A DNA stretch of 64,000 bases from Burkholderiales bacterium (GCA_024235795.1 JACKLR010000001.1:372001-436000); one strand, 5' to 3'; shown: positions 34,197 to 44,532, counted from the first letter of the stretch. The notes: generated by a model from the letters alone, not told the origin. Numbers and translations are program-made.

Positions 34197-35657
34197 CTAT
34201 ATGTGCAGGGCTCTGTTGTTAACCCCTAACGCAGCTTCATGCAACACTTCCGATAACGATGGATGCGCATGCACAATACAGGCAATATCTTCGCTACAAG
34301 CGGAAAACGCCATTGCCATGACCGCTTCTGAAATCAGTTCAGAAACATGTGGACCAATCATATGAACACCCAATACACGATCATTTCCCGCATCAGAGAG
34401 AACTTTAACAAATCCGCTGGCTGAGTTCATGGCACGCGCACGGCCGTTAGCGATAAAGGGAAACTGCCCTACTTTATACGACACGCCAGCTTTTTTAAGT
34501 TCCTGCTCATTTTTACCGACCCAGGCAATCTCAGGTGAAGTATAAATTACCCAAGGGATAGTATTAAAATTGACCGCCCCGACTTCAGGATTATGACCTT
34601 TTTCAATCGCTGCGATCGCTTCAGCTACGGCTACACCTTCTTCAGATGCTTTGTGTGCCAGCATGGGGCCCCGAACCACATCGCCAACGGCAAACACATT
34701 GGTTAAATTGGTACGACAAAAATCATCCACCGCAATAAAGCCACGTTCATCCAGATCAAGCCCATTCTCATTACTACCTAAGCCTTCTGTATTCGGTACT
34801 CGACCAATTGACACAATCAATTTATCAACTTCAAGTTTCTGCGTATTAGCATTTGCATCCTGATAGTTAACTGTTACAAATTTTTTGGTTACCTTGATTG
34901 ATTTTATTTCAATCTCCGTATGAATCACCAAGCCAGGATCCTTAGTGAATATTTTTTTGGCTTCCTTTGCAACCTGATCATCCGCTGCCATCAGAAAATC
35001 TGGCAAAGCCTCCAGTATCGTCACTTCAGAACCTAATCTGCGCCATACACTACCCATTTCCAGGCCTATCACACCGGCACCTATCACACCCAGGCGTTTT
35101 GGCGTCTCATGTAACGATAATGCGCCAACATTATCCAGTATCCTTTCATTATCAACTTTAACCGTTGGAAGCTGACGTGGAATAGAACCTGTCGCCACAA
35201 TGACATACTTGGCCTGAATAATTTGTACGTTATTATTGTCGTTAACTTCTATACGCCAAGCTTTGTCTGTTTCGGAACGCTTAAGCAACTTTCCGGTACC
35301 TAGAAGCGACTTAACTTTATTTTTCTTGAACAGTGACGCAATGCCTGCTGTAAACGTCGTCACGATTTTATCTTTTCTCGCAATCATTGCTGGAACATCT
35401 ACCGTAGCATCTTTAACCTGTATTCCATGCGCCGAGATCTTATGCTTGACCTGAAAAAAATACTCGGAAGATTCCAGCAAAGCTTTGGACGGAATACAAC
35501 CCACATTGAGACAGGTTCCACCTAAGCTTGCCCGTCCTTTCGAATTCTTCCATGCGTCGATACAAACCGTATCCAATCCTAATTGTGCACAGCGAATTGC
35601 TGCAACGTACCCTCCAGGGCCACCGCCAATTACTGCAACATCGATAATTTCTGACAT
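34197..35657 (-). CDS. lpdA: Dihydrolipoyl dehydrogenase (E3)
   Basis: This 486-residue flavoenzyme has an FAD loop IGGGPGGYVAAIRCAQLG at the start, the redox disulfide in GGTCLNVGCIPSKALL near residues 46-61, an NAD loop GVIGAGVIGLEMGSVWRRLG near 190-210, and the catalytic His-Glu in HAHPSLSE near the C-terminus. It reoxidises lipoyl groups of pyruvate or 2-oxoglutarate dehydrogenase, or the glycine cleavage system. No E1 or E2 gene is adjacent in the window; those could lie elsewhere. Confidence 0.96.
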   Translation of the reverse strand: MSEIIDVAVIGGGPGGYVAAIRCAQLGLDTVCIDAWKNSKGRASLGGTCLNVGCIPSKALLESSEYFFQVKHKISAHGIQVKDATVDVPAMIARKDKIVTTFTAGIASLFKKNKVKSLLGTGKLLKRSETDKAWRIEVNDNNNVQIIQAKYVIVATGSIPRQLPTVKVDNERILDNVGALSLHETPKRLGVIGAGVIGLEMGSVWRRLGSEVTILEALPDFLMAADDQVAKEAKKIFTKDPGLVIHTEIEIKSIKVTKKFVTVNYQDANANTQKLEVDKLIVSIGRVPNTEGLGSNENGLDLDERGFIAVDDFCRTNLTNVFAVGDVVRGPMLAHKASEEGVAVAEAIAAIEKGHNPEVGAVNFNTIPWVIYTSPEIAWVGKNEQELKKAGVSYKVGQFPFIANGRARAMNSASGFVKVLSDAGNDRVLGVHMIGPHVSELISEAVMAMAFSACSEDIACIVHAHPSLSEVLHEAALGVNNRALHI

Positions 35658-36215
35658 ATTGACTCTTTCTTATTTAAAATATTCCTTACATTTTACTAGA
35701 GTTTGAGGGAAGCGAAAGTAATAGACAAATAAAAACAAGTTTCTTGTCGAAAATTGTCTAGCGAACAAACTGAGTTTTATTCGATTGGTATCAAAATTTA
35801 TGCAAATATGGATGTAACCGTTATAGTCGATCAATAAATATGACCAGTTCAAATACTGTCGGCAAAAAGTGTTAAATATTCGAAATTCCTGTCCAGAGTT
35901 TCATGAGTCTAAAGGTAATTACAATGTACAAAACTTAACAATTGACAGTTTGGTTAATGATCATCTAACCTGCGTTTTAGTTAATGTGAAGCGAAGTTAA
36001 TAATGGCATACAGACTGTAAGACTCAAAATCAGTTGTCATACTTTTATCAGTAAGTCTATTCGAGGGCAGCGCCAGTGAATGCAATTTTCGAATTTGAAT
36101 GAATTGCGCAAAGACGTGACAGACTATTTTCAGCAAAGTTTTCACGACAAAGTCTGAATGCCGGAATCATTCACAGGATTTATGTTTATTTTGTTTCTCG
36201 GAAATTTTTCAAAAC
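35658..36215. other. Intergenic region upstream of lpdA and the glycosyltransferase
   Basis: 558 AT-rich bases. No plausible gene, tRNA or clear structured element was found. Promoters of the two divergent genes should lie here. Confidence 0.5.
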
Positions 36216-36947
36216 ATGCCTATGCATCTATCTATTATCATTCCGGCCTTTAATGAAGAAAGTTTGATTACACAATGCCTGAAATCTGTTACAGACTCAT
36301 TGGCTGTTAATCGTAGCGCCGGTTTTTCTTATGAAATCATTGTTGTCGATAACAATTCAACAGACAACACCGCAAAACTGTCCAAACGACAACATGCACG
36401 CGTTGTATTTGAACCGGTCAATCACATTGGACGCGCACGAAACGCAGGCGCCGCAGCCGCTACCGGTGATTGGCTTCTTTTCGTCGATGCAGACAGCCTG
36501 CTCAATCCCGGTATGATCACCGATATTCTGCAAATGATTGAATCAGGCAAATATGTCGGCTGCGGCAGTGTAATGCAAATGCCAGATTCTCCATGGCTGG
36601 GAACGGTAATTTTAAAGATCTGGACTCTGGCTTCTGTCACATTTCGTTGGGCATCAGGTGCGCTGATCGTCTGCCGTGCAGATGCATTTCGTCAAGTCGG
36701 TGGCTTTAATCAGGATTTATATGTAGCAGACGAAATTGCACTGAGTCATTCACTAAAAAAATGGGGACGCAAGCGTTGTCTTAAATTCAAGATCTTGATT
36801 CAATATCCGCTGGTCACATCCGCACGAAAACTTAAATTGTACTCAGGACGGGAAATAGCCAGTCAATTTTTACAAGTGCTCTTAAGCCCACGAAAAGCAT
36901 TACAAAATAAAAAGAAACTTCCCATGTGGTACGATGGACGGCGTTAA
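36216..36947 (+). CDS. Family 2 glycosyltransferase
   Basis: The 243-residue protein has the GT-A fold of family GT2: LSIIIPAFNEESLITQCLKS, then VVDNNSTDNTAKL (nucleotide-sugar binding) and the metal-binding LLFVDADSLL near residue 90. The acceptor region has FNQDLYVADEIALSHSLKKWG. There are no strong membrane segments. It resembles small single-domain glycosyltransferases that act on lipid or polysaccharide carriers; donor and acceptor cannot be predicted. Two ATGs (codons 1 and 3) are possible starts. It stands alone, without a polysaccharide gene cluster. Confidence 0.88.
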   Translation: MPMHLSIIIPAFNEESLITQCLKSVTDSLAVNRSAGFSYEIIVVDNNSTDNTAKLSKRQHARVVFEPVNHIGRARNAGAAAATGDWLLFVDADSLLNPGMITDILQMIESGKYVGCGSVMQMPDSPWLGTVILKIWTLASVTFRWASGALIVCRADAFRQVGGFNQDLYVADEIALSHSLKKWGRKRCLKFKILIQYPLVTSARKLKLYSGREIASQFLQVLLSPRKALQNKKKLPMWYDGRR

Positions 36948-37301
36948 CACAAGGTCAGAGATCACCTGCAAAACCGGCCGCTTGTCTTGGTAAGCACCGC
37001 AAAGGGCAGATAAAGCTGTACGAAGATCAGCGCCCCCAGCCGCACCTTGGATTTCCACTTTTGTACACTGCTGTGCTGTTAAATTTTCTCTGTCACACAA
37101 ATCAAACAACGTTCAACCAAAACATAACAGTGAAAACAGTTTATTGATAGATAAAACAATAACCGATTGGCACCTTCATCGCTTGAAATCAAATCACTTT
37201 GAGTATCCCTATACAAATTTCACTATCCTGAGATAAGATTGACAGTAAATGATAATAAGCGAGCGCATCACAAACACGCATTTTTAAATAGGATTATTCG
37301 C
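36948..37301. other. Intergenic region upstream of adhC
   Basis: 354 bases. Nothing recognisable beyond an AGGA ribosome site just before the chosen adhC start. Confidence 0.5.
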
Positions 37302-38408
37302 ATGAAAACAAGAGCAGCCATAGCCTGGCAAGCGGGACAGCCCCTAACCATAGAAAATATCGATCTGGAGGGCCCCAAGGAAGGCGAAATACTCGTTGAA
37401 ATTAAGGCCACCGGTATTTGCCATACCGATTACTACACGCTTTCAGGCGCAGATCCTGAAGGTTTATTTCCAACGGTTCTAGGGCATGAAGGTGCTGGTA
37501 TTGTGGTTGAAGTTGGAAAAAATGTAAAATCTTTGGAAGTGGGCGATCATGTCATTCCACTGTATACACCGGAATGCCGTGAATGCAAATTTTGCCTATC
37601 GCAAAAAACCAATCTTTGTCAGGCTATTCGCAGCACCCAGGGCCGCGGCTTGATGCCCGATTCAACATCGCGCTTTTCAATCGACGGTCAGCCTTTATTT
37701 CATTATATGGGCACATCGACCTTTTCTAATTATACTGTTGCCCCCGAAATTGCATTAGCCAGAATTCGCAAGGATGCGCCCTTTGACAAAGTCTGTTATA
37801 TCGGGTGCGGCGTTACAACCGGTATAGGCGCAGTACTGTTTACCGCTAAAGTTGAAGCGGGCAGCAATATAGCTGTCTTTGGCCTGGGTGGAATCGGTTT
37901 GAATGTTATACAGGGCGCCAGAATGGTCGGTGCTGACAAAATAATCGGTATCGACATCAATTCGAAACGCGAGGCCATGGCGCGTGAATTTGGCATGACG
38001 CATTTTTTAAATCCGAACGAAGTACCTGATATTGTCGATGCAATCGTTCAACTCACCGATGGCGGCGCAGATTATAGCTTTGAATGTATCGGGAATACAA
38101 AAGTCATGCGACAGGCATTGGAATGCACGCATAAGGGATGGGGGCGCAGCATTATCATTGGCGTAGCCGAGGCCGGTGCGGAAATCAGTACACGACCATT
38201 TCAACTGGTAACCGGCCGCAAGTGGGAAGGCACTGCTTTCGGCGGCGCGCGAGGCCGGACTGACGTGCCAAAAATTGTCGACTGGTACATGGAAGGCAAA
38301 ATTAATATAGATTCATTGATTACACATACCCTGAAACTTGAAGATATTAACGAAGGTTTCCGCCTTATGAAAGCCGGGGAATCAATCCGCTCAGTAGTGA
38401 TTTACTAA
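37302..38408 (+). CDS. frmA: S-(hydroxymethyl)glutathione dehydrogenase (class III alcohol dehydrogenase)
   Basis: The 368-residue zinc enzyme has MKTRAAIAWQAGQPL at the start, GICHTDYYTLSG (catalytic zinc Cys), GHEGAGIVVEVG, four structural-zinc cysteines in CRECKFCLSQKTNLC, and an NAD loop GLGGIGLNVIQGARM. It oxidises the glutathione adduct of formaldehyde to S-formylglutathione. I chose the ATG at 37302 (AGGA 8 bases upstream; homologues begin MKTRAA), not 37239. It is followed by the S-formylglutathione hydrolase gene with a one-base overlap. In the GSH pathway they detoxify formaldehyde together. Confidence 0.96.
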   Translation: MKTRAAIAWQAGQPLTIENIDLEGPKEGEILVEIKATGICHTDYYTLSGADPEGLFPTVLGHEGAGIVVEVGKNVKSLEVGDHVIPLYTPECRECKFCLSQKTNLCQAIRSTQGRGLMPDSTSRFSIDGQPLFHYMGTSTFSNYTVAPEIALARIRKDAPFDKVCYIGCGVTTGIGAVLFTAKVEAGSNIAVFGLGGIGLNVIQGARMVGADKIIGIDINSKREAMAREFGMTHFLNPNEVPDIVDAIVQLTDGGADYSFECIGNTKVMRQALECTHKGWGRSIIIGVAEAGAEISTRPFQLVTGRKWEGTAFGGARGRTDVPKIVDWYMEGKINIDSLITHTLKLEDINEGFRLMKAGESIRSVVIY

Positions 38409-39256
38409 TGAAACAGATTCTAGAAATACGTAACCAGCATAGTTGTTTCGACGGTATTCAAAGCTTTTATCAGCACACATCACAAGTTATTGGTTTACCG
38501 ATGCGTTTTTCAGTATATCAACCGCCCCAAGCGCAGCAAAACCCGGTTCCCGTAGTCTTTTTTCTCGCAGGCCTGACATGCACTGAAGAAACTTTCATGG
38601 TCAAAGCAGGCGCTCAGCGCTATGCAGCAGAATATGGACTCATGTTGGTTACCATGGACACCAGTCCACGCGAAACAGGTATTCCGGGAGAAACCGATGA
38701 CTGGGATTTTGGTGCGGGCGCCGGTTTCTATCTGGATGCAACAGCGCAACCGTGGTCAAATCATTATTTGATGGAAAGCTATGTCGCCCATGAATTATAT
38801 GGAATCATTATCAATCAATTTCCCACGGATAAAAACAGAATTGGAATATCGGGACATTCAATGGGCGGTCATGGTGCGCTGACGCTGGCATTACGTCATC
38901 CTGAAAAATTCAGATCCGTTTCGGCTTTTGCACCCGTATCTGCGCCCATTCAGTGTCCCTGGGGACAAAAGGCATTCACGCATTATCTGGGTACAAATCA
39001 GCACAATTGGCGCAAATATGACGCCACGGCATTGATCGAAGATGGATACCGCACAAGCGCTATACTGGTCGACCAGGGGCTTGACGACAAATTTATGTCC
39101 GAACAACTGCACCCTGAGCAACTGGCGCAAGTTTGCCATAATACCGGGCAAAAACTAACCTTGCGTTACCACTCTGGCTATGATCACAGTTATTACTTCA
39201 TCAGCACATTTATTGCTGATCATTTAAAACACCACCGGGATGTTTTAGGCAGTTAA
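38408..39256 (+). CDS. fghA: S-formylglutathione hydrolase
   Basis: This 282-residue serine hydrolase of the esterase D family has LAGLTCTEETFMVKAGAQRYAAE, DTSPRE, the nucleophile elbow GHSMGGHGAL near residue 145-155, D in LVDQGLDD and H in SGYDHSYYF. It hydrolyses S-formylglutathione to formate and glutathione. Start codon and the frmA stop overlap in TAATG, indicating coupled translation. The stop lies directly against the stop of the opposing thiolase gene with no spacer. Confidence 0.96.
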   Translation: MKQILEIRNQHSCFDGIQSFYQHTSQVIGLPMRFSVYQPPQAQQNPVPVVFFLAGLTCTEETFMVKAGAQRYAAEYGLMLVTMDTSPRETGIPGETDDWDFGAGAGFYLDATAQPWSNHYLMESYVAHELYGIIINQFPTDKNRIGISGHSMGGHGALTLALRHPEKFRSVSAFAPVSAPIQCPWGQKAFTHYLGTNQHNWRKYDATALIEDGYRTSAILVDQGLDDKFMSEQLHPEQLAQVCHNTGQKLTLRYHSGYDHSYYFISTFIADHLKHHRDVLGS

Positions 39257-40456
39257 CTATAGCGCCTCAAATATACCCGCAGCACCCATGCCACTGCCAA
39301 TACACATGGTTACCATACCGTATTTTTTTTGATGCCGACGCAACCCGTGCATCAGCGTTGCCACGCGTATGGACCCCGTTGCACCTAAGGGATGACCTAA
39401 TGCGATTGCACCGCCAAGCGGATTGATTTTTTCCCGATCCAGGCCCAACTCATTAATGACTGCCAGGCTTTGTGCAGCAAATGCTTCATTTAATTCGATC
39501 CAGTCAAGATCATCTTGCTTGATGCCAGTTTGCGCCAGTACTTTAGGAATTGCTTTAATCGGGCCCACACCCATAATTTCCGGCGGAACACCGGCGACAG
39601 AAAATCCGATAAAACGGCCTATCGGAGCAAGATTAAAACGCTGCAGGGCGGCCTCGCTCATTAAAACCACGGCACCGGCACCATCAGACATTTGTGAACT
39701 GTTACCTGCCGTTACTGAACCATGTGCGGCGAATACCGGTCTGAGTTTTGCAAGTGCTACAGTGCTAGTATCCGCACGTGGTCCCTCATCGGTTTCTTTA
39801 ATCGATATTTTTTCACGCGTTTGATGCGTTACTAAATCAGGATATTTTTCATCGACAGTATAAGGTGCAATTTCCTGTTTAAATTCACCGTTTTCAATCG
39901 CTCTGATTGCGCGTTGATGACTCGTAAAAGCAAATTCATCCTGTGCCTCACGGCCAATCTTCCACTGCTCTGCAACTTTTTCTGCAGTCATGCCCATACC
40001 ATAAGCGATTGCAACATTTTCATCATGCTTAAACATGACCGGATTCATTGCAACCTTATTGCCCATCATAGGCACCATACTCATGCTTTCAGTTCCACCG
40101 GCTATCATCACATCCGCCTCACCTAAACGTATGCGATCAGCTGCTATTGCAACCGATTGCAGCCCCGATGCACAAAAACGATTAATTGTCATACCCGGCA
40201 CACTATCCGGCAGGCCGGCCAATAGCAACGCAACGCGAGCAACATTAATCCCCTGCTCTGCTTCGGGCATAGCACACCCGACAACCACGTCATCAATCGC
40301 TGCAGGGTCCAATCCCTTGCATTGTTCCATAACCGTTTTCAGTACATGAACCAGCATATCGTCCGGACGAACATGTTTGAACATGCCGCGGGGCGCTTTA
40401 CCAACGGGTGTTCGGGCAGCGGCTACTATATAGGCGTCTTGAGTTTGCTTGGTCAT
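39257..40456 (-). CDS. fadA: Acetyl-CoA C-acyltransferase (thiolase)
   Basis: The 399-residue thiolase has the acyl-accepting Cys in NRFCASGLQSVA near residue 93, GGTESMSM, NEAFAAQSLAV, the catalytic His in GGAIALGHPLGATGSIR and the second Cys in CIGSGMGAAG. It cleaves 3-ketoacyl-CoA in fatty-acid beta-oxidation, or condenses acetyl-CoA. Pairing with the hydratase/dehydrogenase gene upstream (68 bases or more) favours the degradative role. The start is preceded by AAGGAG. Confidence 0.94.
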   Translation of the reverse strand: MTKQTQDAYIVAAARTPVGKAPRGMFKHVRPDDMLVHVLKTVMEQCKGLDPAAIDDVVVGCAMPEAEQGINVARVALLLAGLPDSVPGMTINRFCASGLQSVAIAADRIRLGEADVMIAGGTESMSMVPMMGNKVAMNPVMFKHDENVAIAYGMGMTAEKVAEQWKIGREAQDEFAFTSHQRAIRAIENGEFKQEIAPYTVDEKYPDLVTHQTREKISIKETDEGPRADTSTVALAKLRPVFAAHGSVTAGNSSQMSDGAGAVVLMSEAALQRFNLAPIGRFIGFSVAGVPPEIMGVGPIKAIPKVLAQTGIKQDDLDWIELNEAFAAQSLAVINELGLDREKINPLGGAIALGHPLGATGSIRVATLMHGLRRHQKKYGMVTMCIGSGMGAAGIFEAL

Positions 40457-40524
40457 TTATTTCTCCTTGGGTTATGGGTGCCCACGCCCCCATACTCATA
40501 ATGCGATAAGTAAAGTATAGCCAA

Positions 40525-43044
40525 TTAATTTCTGAGTGGTTTTCCTGTTTTCAACGTATGTTCAATACGCGCTTGCGTTTTCTCCGTTGCGAGGAGCTCC
40601 ATGAACGCAGCGCGTTCAAGTTCAAGAAACCATTCTTCGTCAACCAGACTGCCAGGCGTCAAATCACCGCCACACATGACATACGCTATTTTTTTACCGA
40701 TCAAATTATCATGCGCTGAAATAAATTCACCTTCACGCATATTGACCAGAAGGCTCTGAATCGTTGCAATCCCAGTATTCCCCGCCACGGGAATTGCACT
40801 TGTCCGTAATGGTGGGCGATATCCTGCTTCAGCGAGAGCCAGTGCCTGTAATTTTGCGGCATGCAGCAGTTCAAAACGATTCATGATAATTGTATCGGCA
40901 GGACGCAAGAACCCCTTCTCTTTGGCCTGTTCGGCACTTTTCGCCATTTCCGCCATGGCCACAGTCTGGTAGTATTTTTTCAACTGTGGAAACGGATCAC
41001 CATCCAGTGCATTCTGCGCGGCTCTAAGCGCTAACTCTTTGCAACCACCACCAGCAGGCAACAAGCCGACACCTGCCTCAACCAAACCAATATAGGTTTC
41101 CATCGTCGCAACTGTACGATCGCAATGCATGACAAATTCACAACCACCGCCCAGTGCCAAACCATCTACAGCCGCAATGGTCGGTATCATGGAATAGCGC
41201 AAAGCCTGTGATGTCTGCTGGAATTGATGGATCATCGCTTCCACTTCAGCCAGTTTCCTGGCCATCAAGGCATCGGCCATGTCGAGCTCCCGAGCGGCTT
41301 TGAGAACTGTCGCCTGCGCCGATTTTTTAAACTGTTTAAAAAACTTCTCAAAAAACGAGGGTGGCGGTGGTGGTAGGCTGCTTTTTTCCCGTGGCGGTTT
41401 CGGCCGCTCTGTCGCCTGTTTCAGATTTGCGCCTGCTGAAAACGGTGGTTCAGTCTGCCAGACTACCATAGCCTGCCAGTTTTTTTCGGCCTCTTTGAGC
41501 GCTTCTTGGACGCCATTCAACACATCTTTGCCAATTGTATGCATTTTGCTTTTAAAGCTGAGAATGGCAATCTTATCTCCGGTATGCCACATTCTGACAG
41601 CGTCAGACTCGAAGATGGTGTCACCATACGTTGACTCTTCGCCGAAAAGTCGGTCAGGGTATAACTGCCGTTGATAAACAGGGAGTGTCGAGCGTTTATG
41701 CAGTGCCTTTGATGTAGGGGAATAGGAACCTTGCGGCGTATGTACCGCCTGATTACCCTGTTCTGCTATTTCCATTACCCAGGACGGCAACGGTGCATCA
41801 CTCATGCTCTTACCGGCAGCAATATCTTCTTTTATCCAGTTGGCAATCTGTTCCCAACCGGCACGCTGCCAGATTTCAAAAGGTCCATGCTCCCAACCAA
41901 AGCCCCACCGGATAGCCAAATCCACATCACGTGTATTCTCGGCAATGGATTCCAATTGAACAGCACAGTAATGAAACAAATCACGATGAATAGCCCACAA
42001 GAACTGTGCCTGTTGATTTGAATTGATGCGCAAGCTTGATATTTTGTCTGTAGGACTGCAGTACTTTAACTGGCGCTTAAGATTCTCATCCACTTCACCT
42101 TTGGAAACACGATAGCCATTCGACGCAAGATCCAGCACCTGAATTTCCTTGCCGATTTTCTGATAAACACCACGTTTTGTTTTTTGGCCTAGGGCGCCAT
42201 CATCAATTAAGCTTTGCAGCCAGTCAGGCACTTCAAAGTAAGTATGCCATGCATCATTCTGTAACGTATCCCGCATGGTGTTGATGACATGCGCCAGGAT
42301 ATCCAGACCTACAATGTCTGCAGTTCTGAAAGTCGCACTTTTGGGCCGACCGATAAGTGCGCCTGTTAATGCATCCACTTCGTCAAAACCAAGACCAAAA
42401 ACCTTGCCATGATGCATTGTTGCCAGTAATGAAAACACGCCAATACGATTGGCAATGAAGTTTGGCGTATCTTTCGCGCGAATCACACCTTTACCGAGAT
42501 AAGTCGTTAAAAATGCTTCCAAATTATCCAGCATTACACCATCGCTGTGCGCACATGGAATCAACTCAACCAAATGCATGTAGCGTGGCGGGTTGAAAAA
42601 ATGAACACCGCAAAACCGGTGTCGTAATGCTTCAGGAAATGCCTGCGCCAGCGTATTGATTGAAAGTCCGGAGGTGTTACTCGCAAAAATCGTCTGTTCC
42701 CCAAGATAAGGGGTTACTTTTTCATACAGCGCCTTTTTCCAGTCCATGCGTTCGGCGATCGCTTCAATGATCACGTCACATTCTTTGAGCACTTCAAGAT
42801 GCTGATCATAGTTGGCCGGTTGGATAAATGTAGCCTTTGTTTGCGCAGATAGTGGCGCTGGTTCAAACTTTTTTAACTTTTCGACGGCATTAATCACATT
42901 AGCATTTGGATCGCCTGATTCTGCGGGCAACTCAAACAACACCGTTTCAATATTTGCATTCACCAAATGGGCTGCAATCTGAGCACCCATTACCCCTGCC
43001 CCTAATACCGCCACCTTGCGCACAATAAATTGAGCGTTATTCAA
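40525..43044 (-). CDS. Bifunctional 3-hydroxyacyl-CoA dehydrogenase / enoyl-CoA hydratase with Pro-rich insert
   Basis: The roughly 839-residue protein has a dehydrogenase N-terminal half (NAD loop VAVLGAGVMGAQIAAHL; the block GVHFFNPPRYMHLVELIPC) and a C-terminal crotonase domain with GLALGGGCEFVMHCD and EAGVGLLPAGGG. The order (dehydrogenase first) is that of the FadN/FadB-like family. Within the crotonase part, between GANLKQ and the GGG loop, a 70-90 residue insert contains SLPPPPPSFFEKFFKQFKK. I prefer the TTG at 43042-43044 as start because a perfect AGGAGG lies 5 bases before it; an ATG at 43059 has no site. It probably acts with the adjacent thiolase. Confidence 0.9.
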   Translation of the reverse strand: MNNAQFIVRKVAVLGAGVMGAQIAAHLVNANIETVLFELPAESGDPNANVINAVEKLKKFEPAPLSAQTKATFIQPANYDQHLEVLKECDVIIEAIAERMDWKKALYEKVTPYLGEQTIFASNTSGLSINTLAQAFPEALRHRFCGVHFFNPPRYMHLVELIPCAHSDGVMLDNLEAFLTTYLGKGVIRAKDTPNFIANRIGVFSLLATMHHGKVFGLGFDEVDALTGALIGRPKSATFRTADIVGLDILAHVINTMRDTLQNDAWHTYFEVPDWLQSLIDDGALGQKTKRGVYQKIGKEIQVLDLASNGYRVSKGEVDENLKRQLKYCSPTDKISSLRINSNQQAQFLWAIHRDLFHYCAVQLESIAENTRDVDLAIRWGFGWEHGPFEIWQRAGWEQIANWIKEDIAAGKSMSDAPLPSWVMEIAEQGNQAVHTPQGSYSPTSKALHKRSTLPVYQRQLYPDRLFGEESTYGDTIFESDAVRMWHTGDKIAILSFKSKMHTIGKDVLNGVQEALKEAEKNWQAMVVWQTEPPFSAGANLKQATERPKPPREKSSLPPPPPSFFEKFFKQFKKSAQATVLKAARELDMADALMARKLAEVEAMIHQFQQTSQALRYSMIPTIAAVDGLALGGGCEFVMHCDRTVATMETYIGLVEAGVGLLPAGGGCKELALRAAQNALDGDPFPQLKKYYQTVAMAEMAKSAEQAKEKGFLRPADTIIMNRFELLHAAKLQALALAEAGYRPPLRTSAIPVAGNTGIATIQSLLVNMREGEFISAHDNLIGKKIAYVMCGGDLTPGSLVDEEWFLELERAAFMELLATEKTQARIEHTLKTGKPLRN

Positions 43045-43422
43045 TTCCGCCTCCTGCATGTATCGGTTTATCGAGTAAACTTTAACTGAAATTTCAGCTA
43101 CACATACGGCCCATTATTTTTAGTTATGATTTTCCACCGCACATTACCTATCTTACCTACACTCCAACCATCTGCCTGAATAAATTAATTCAAATCAGTC
43201 AAGAGTGTTGTTTTTTCACCAACAATACATACAAGCGTACAAGTATGAAACATAAAGTGCAAGCTTGTTCTTGAATTTAACATAAAGCACATTAGACTAT
43301 TGTCAAAATGTACAAACAAATAAATACAGCAGGTAATTGTTCTGCCATAAAAACTACATCGCTTTTATTGCACGTCACCGTCCTCAGGACGAATTTTTAC
43401 GTTCAAAGACATAGAATGGTAG
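43045..43422. other. Intergenic region upstream of the beta-oxidation operon and the GGDEF gene
   Basis: About 378 AT-rich bases between divergent genes. ACATAAAG occurs twice near 43248 and 43280. No gene or clear operator was found. Confidence 0.45.
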
Positions 43423-44532
43423 ATGAATATGAAAAGAAACAAGTCAAAAATTCGCAAAAAAAGGTTAAACCGTTTTTACAACAAAATTACGCAGTTTGCC
43501 TGGCAAAATGAACAGGTTTTGTGCCGTATTCAACATATGGAACTGCGTTTAATGCAATGCGAAACATTTGCAGATCTTTTACAAACGCTGCTTAATGATA
43601 GTCAGACTCAATTTGAGCTGGACAAAGTGACACTCATTCTTTTGGATCCGGATCATGAAATCCAGCGCTTATTGAGCAACATTGAAGCCGGCTTCCTCAA
43701 GAAATTTCCAAATTTATCATTTCACACAACGAATCAGCGGTTTTTGCATTTATTTGAATCAGATTTATCGCCGCAACTTGGACGATATGATCCTGATTTA
43801 CACGCTGATTTGATCATGTCTTCCTCACACCAAATTCATAGCATTGCGTTATTACCACTTAAACATGACGACCATTTGCTGGGAATTCTGATTCTTGGCG
43901 ATTCAAACCCAGAACGCTTCACAAAGCATGCTGCAACCGATTTTCTGCAACACTTGTGTACAGTTATTTCCATTTGTATCGACATGTCCATTTTACGTGA
44001 CAGATTAATGCACAACAGCCTGAATGACGCTTTGACCGGCATTAATAACCGCCGTTTCTTTGATCAACGATTACCCGAAGAAATCTCACGCTGCAAACGC
44101 TTACAAAAACCCATAAGCTGTTTATTTATTGATGTGGATCATTTCAAACAATTTAACGACACCTATGGCCATGCAAGCGGTGATATGGTCCTGAAACAAG
44201 TTGCCGGTATTATTCGCAATACGTTACGCAAAAGTGATATCGTCGGACGCTATGGCGGTGAAGAATTTGCCATTCTATTACCTGATACAGATCATCTAAA
44301 CGCAGTCAGAATCGCAGAGCGTATTCGCAAAAACATTCAAAAACATTGTTATAAATTTGATACGCATCAACTTCAAGTAACTGTTTCAATCGGCATTGCG
44401 GATTTTCAAAAATTTGCAGATGAAAATAAAACACTTACCGAAATTGCTGAAATACTCATCTCAGCCGCAGACGGTGCATTGTATAAAGCAAAACAGGCTG
44501 GCAGAAATTGCATCGCCATTAATGAAGATTAA
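43423..44532 (+). CDS. Diguanylate cyclase (GGDEF) with DUF484/GAF-like N-terminus
   Basis: The 369-residue protein has a very basic first 20 residues, a GAF-like region of the DUF484 type (about 35-195) and a GGDEF domain (about 205-365) with DALTGINNRRFFD, FIDVDHFKQFNDTYGH and the active-site GGEEF at residues 278-282. An inhibitory I-site R-x-x-D (RKSD) sits five residues before the active site, so c-di-GMP product inhibition is expected. It should make c-di-GMP in response to an unknown cytoplasmic signal. No membrane segment. Confidence 0.92.
   Translation: MNMKRNKSKIRKKRLNRFYNKITQFAWQNEQVLCRIQHMELRLMQCETFADLLQTLLNDSQTQFELDKVTLILLDPDHEIQRLLSNIEAGFLKKFPNLSFHTTNQRFLHLFESDLSPQLGRYDPDLHADLIMSSSHQIHSIALLPLKHDDHLLGILILGDSNPERFTKHAATDFLQHLCTVISICIDMSILRDRLMHNSLNDALTGINNRRFFDQRLPEEISRCKRLQKPISCLFIDVDHFKQFNDTYGHASGDMVLKQVAGIIRNTLRKSDIVGRYGGEEFAILLPDTDHLNAVRIAERIRKNIQKHCYKFDTHQLQVTVSIGIADFQKFADENKTLTEIAEILISAADGALYKAKQAGRNCIAINED

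Noticed and set aside
39250..39262. Overlap of fghA and thiolase genes
   Set aside because: The two stop codons are directly adjacent (39254-39256 and 39257-39259) but do not overlap; compact but ordinary convergence.
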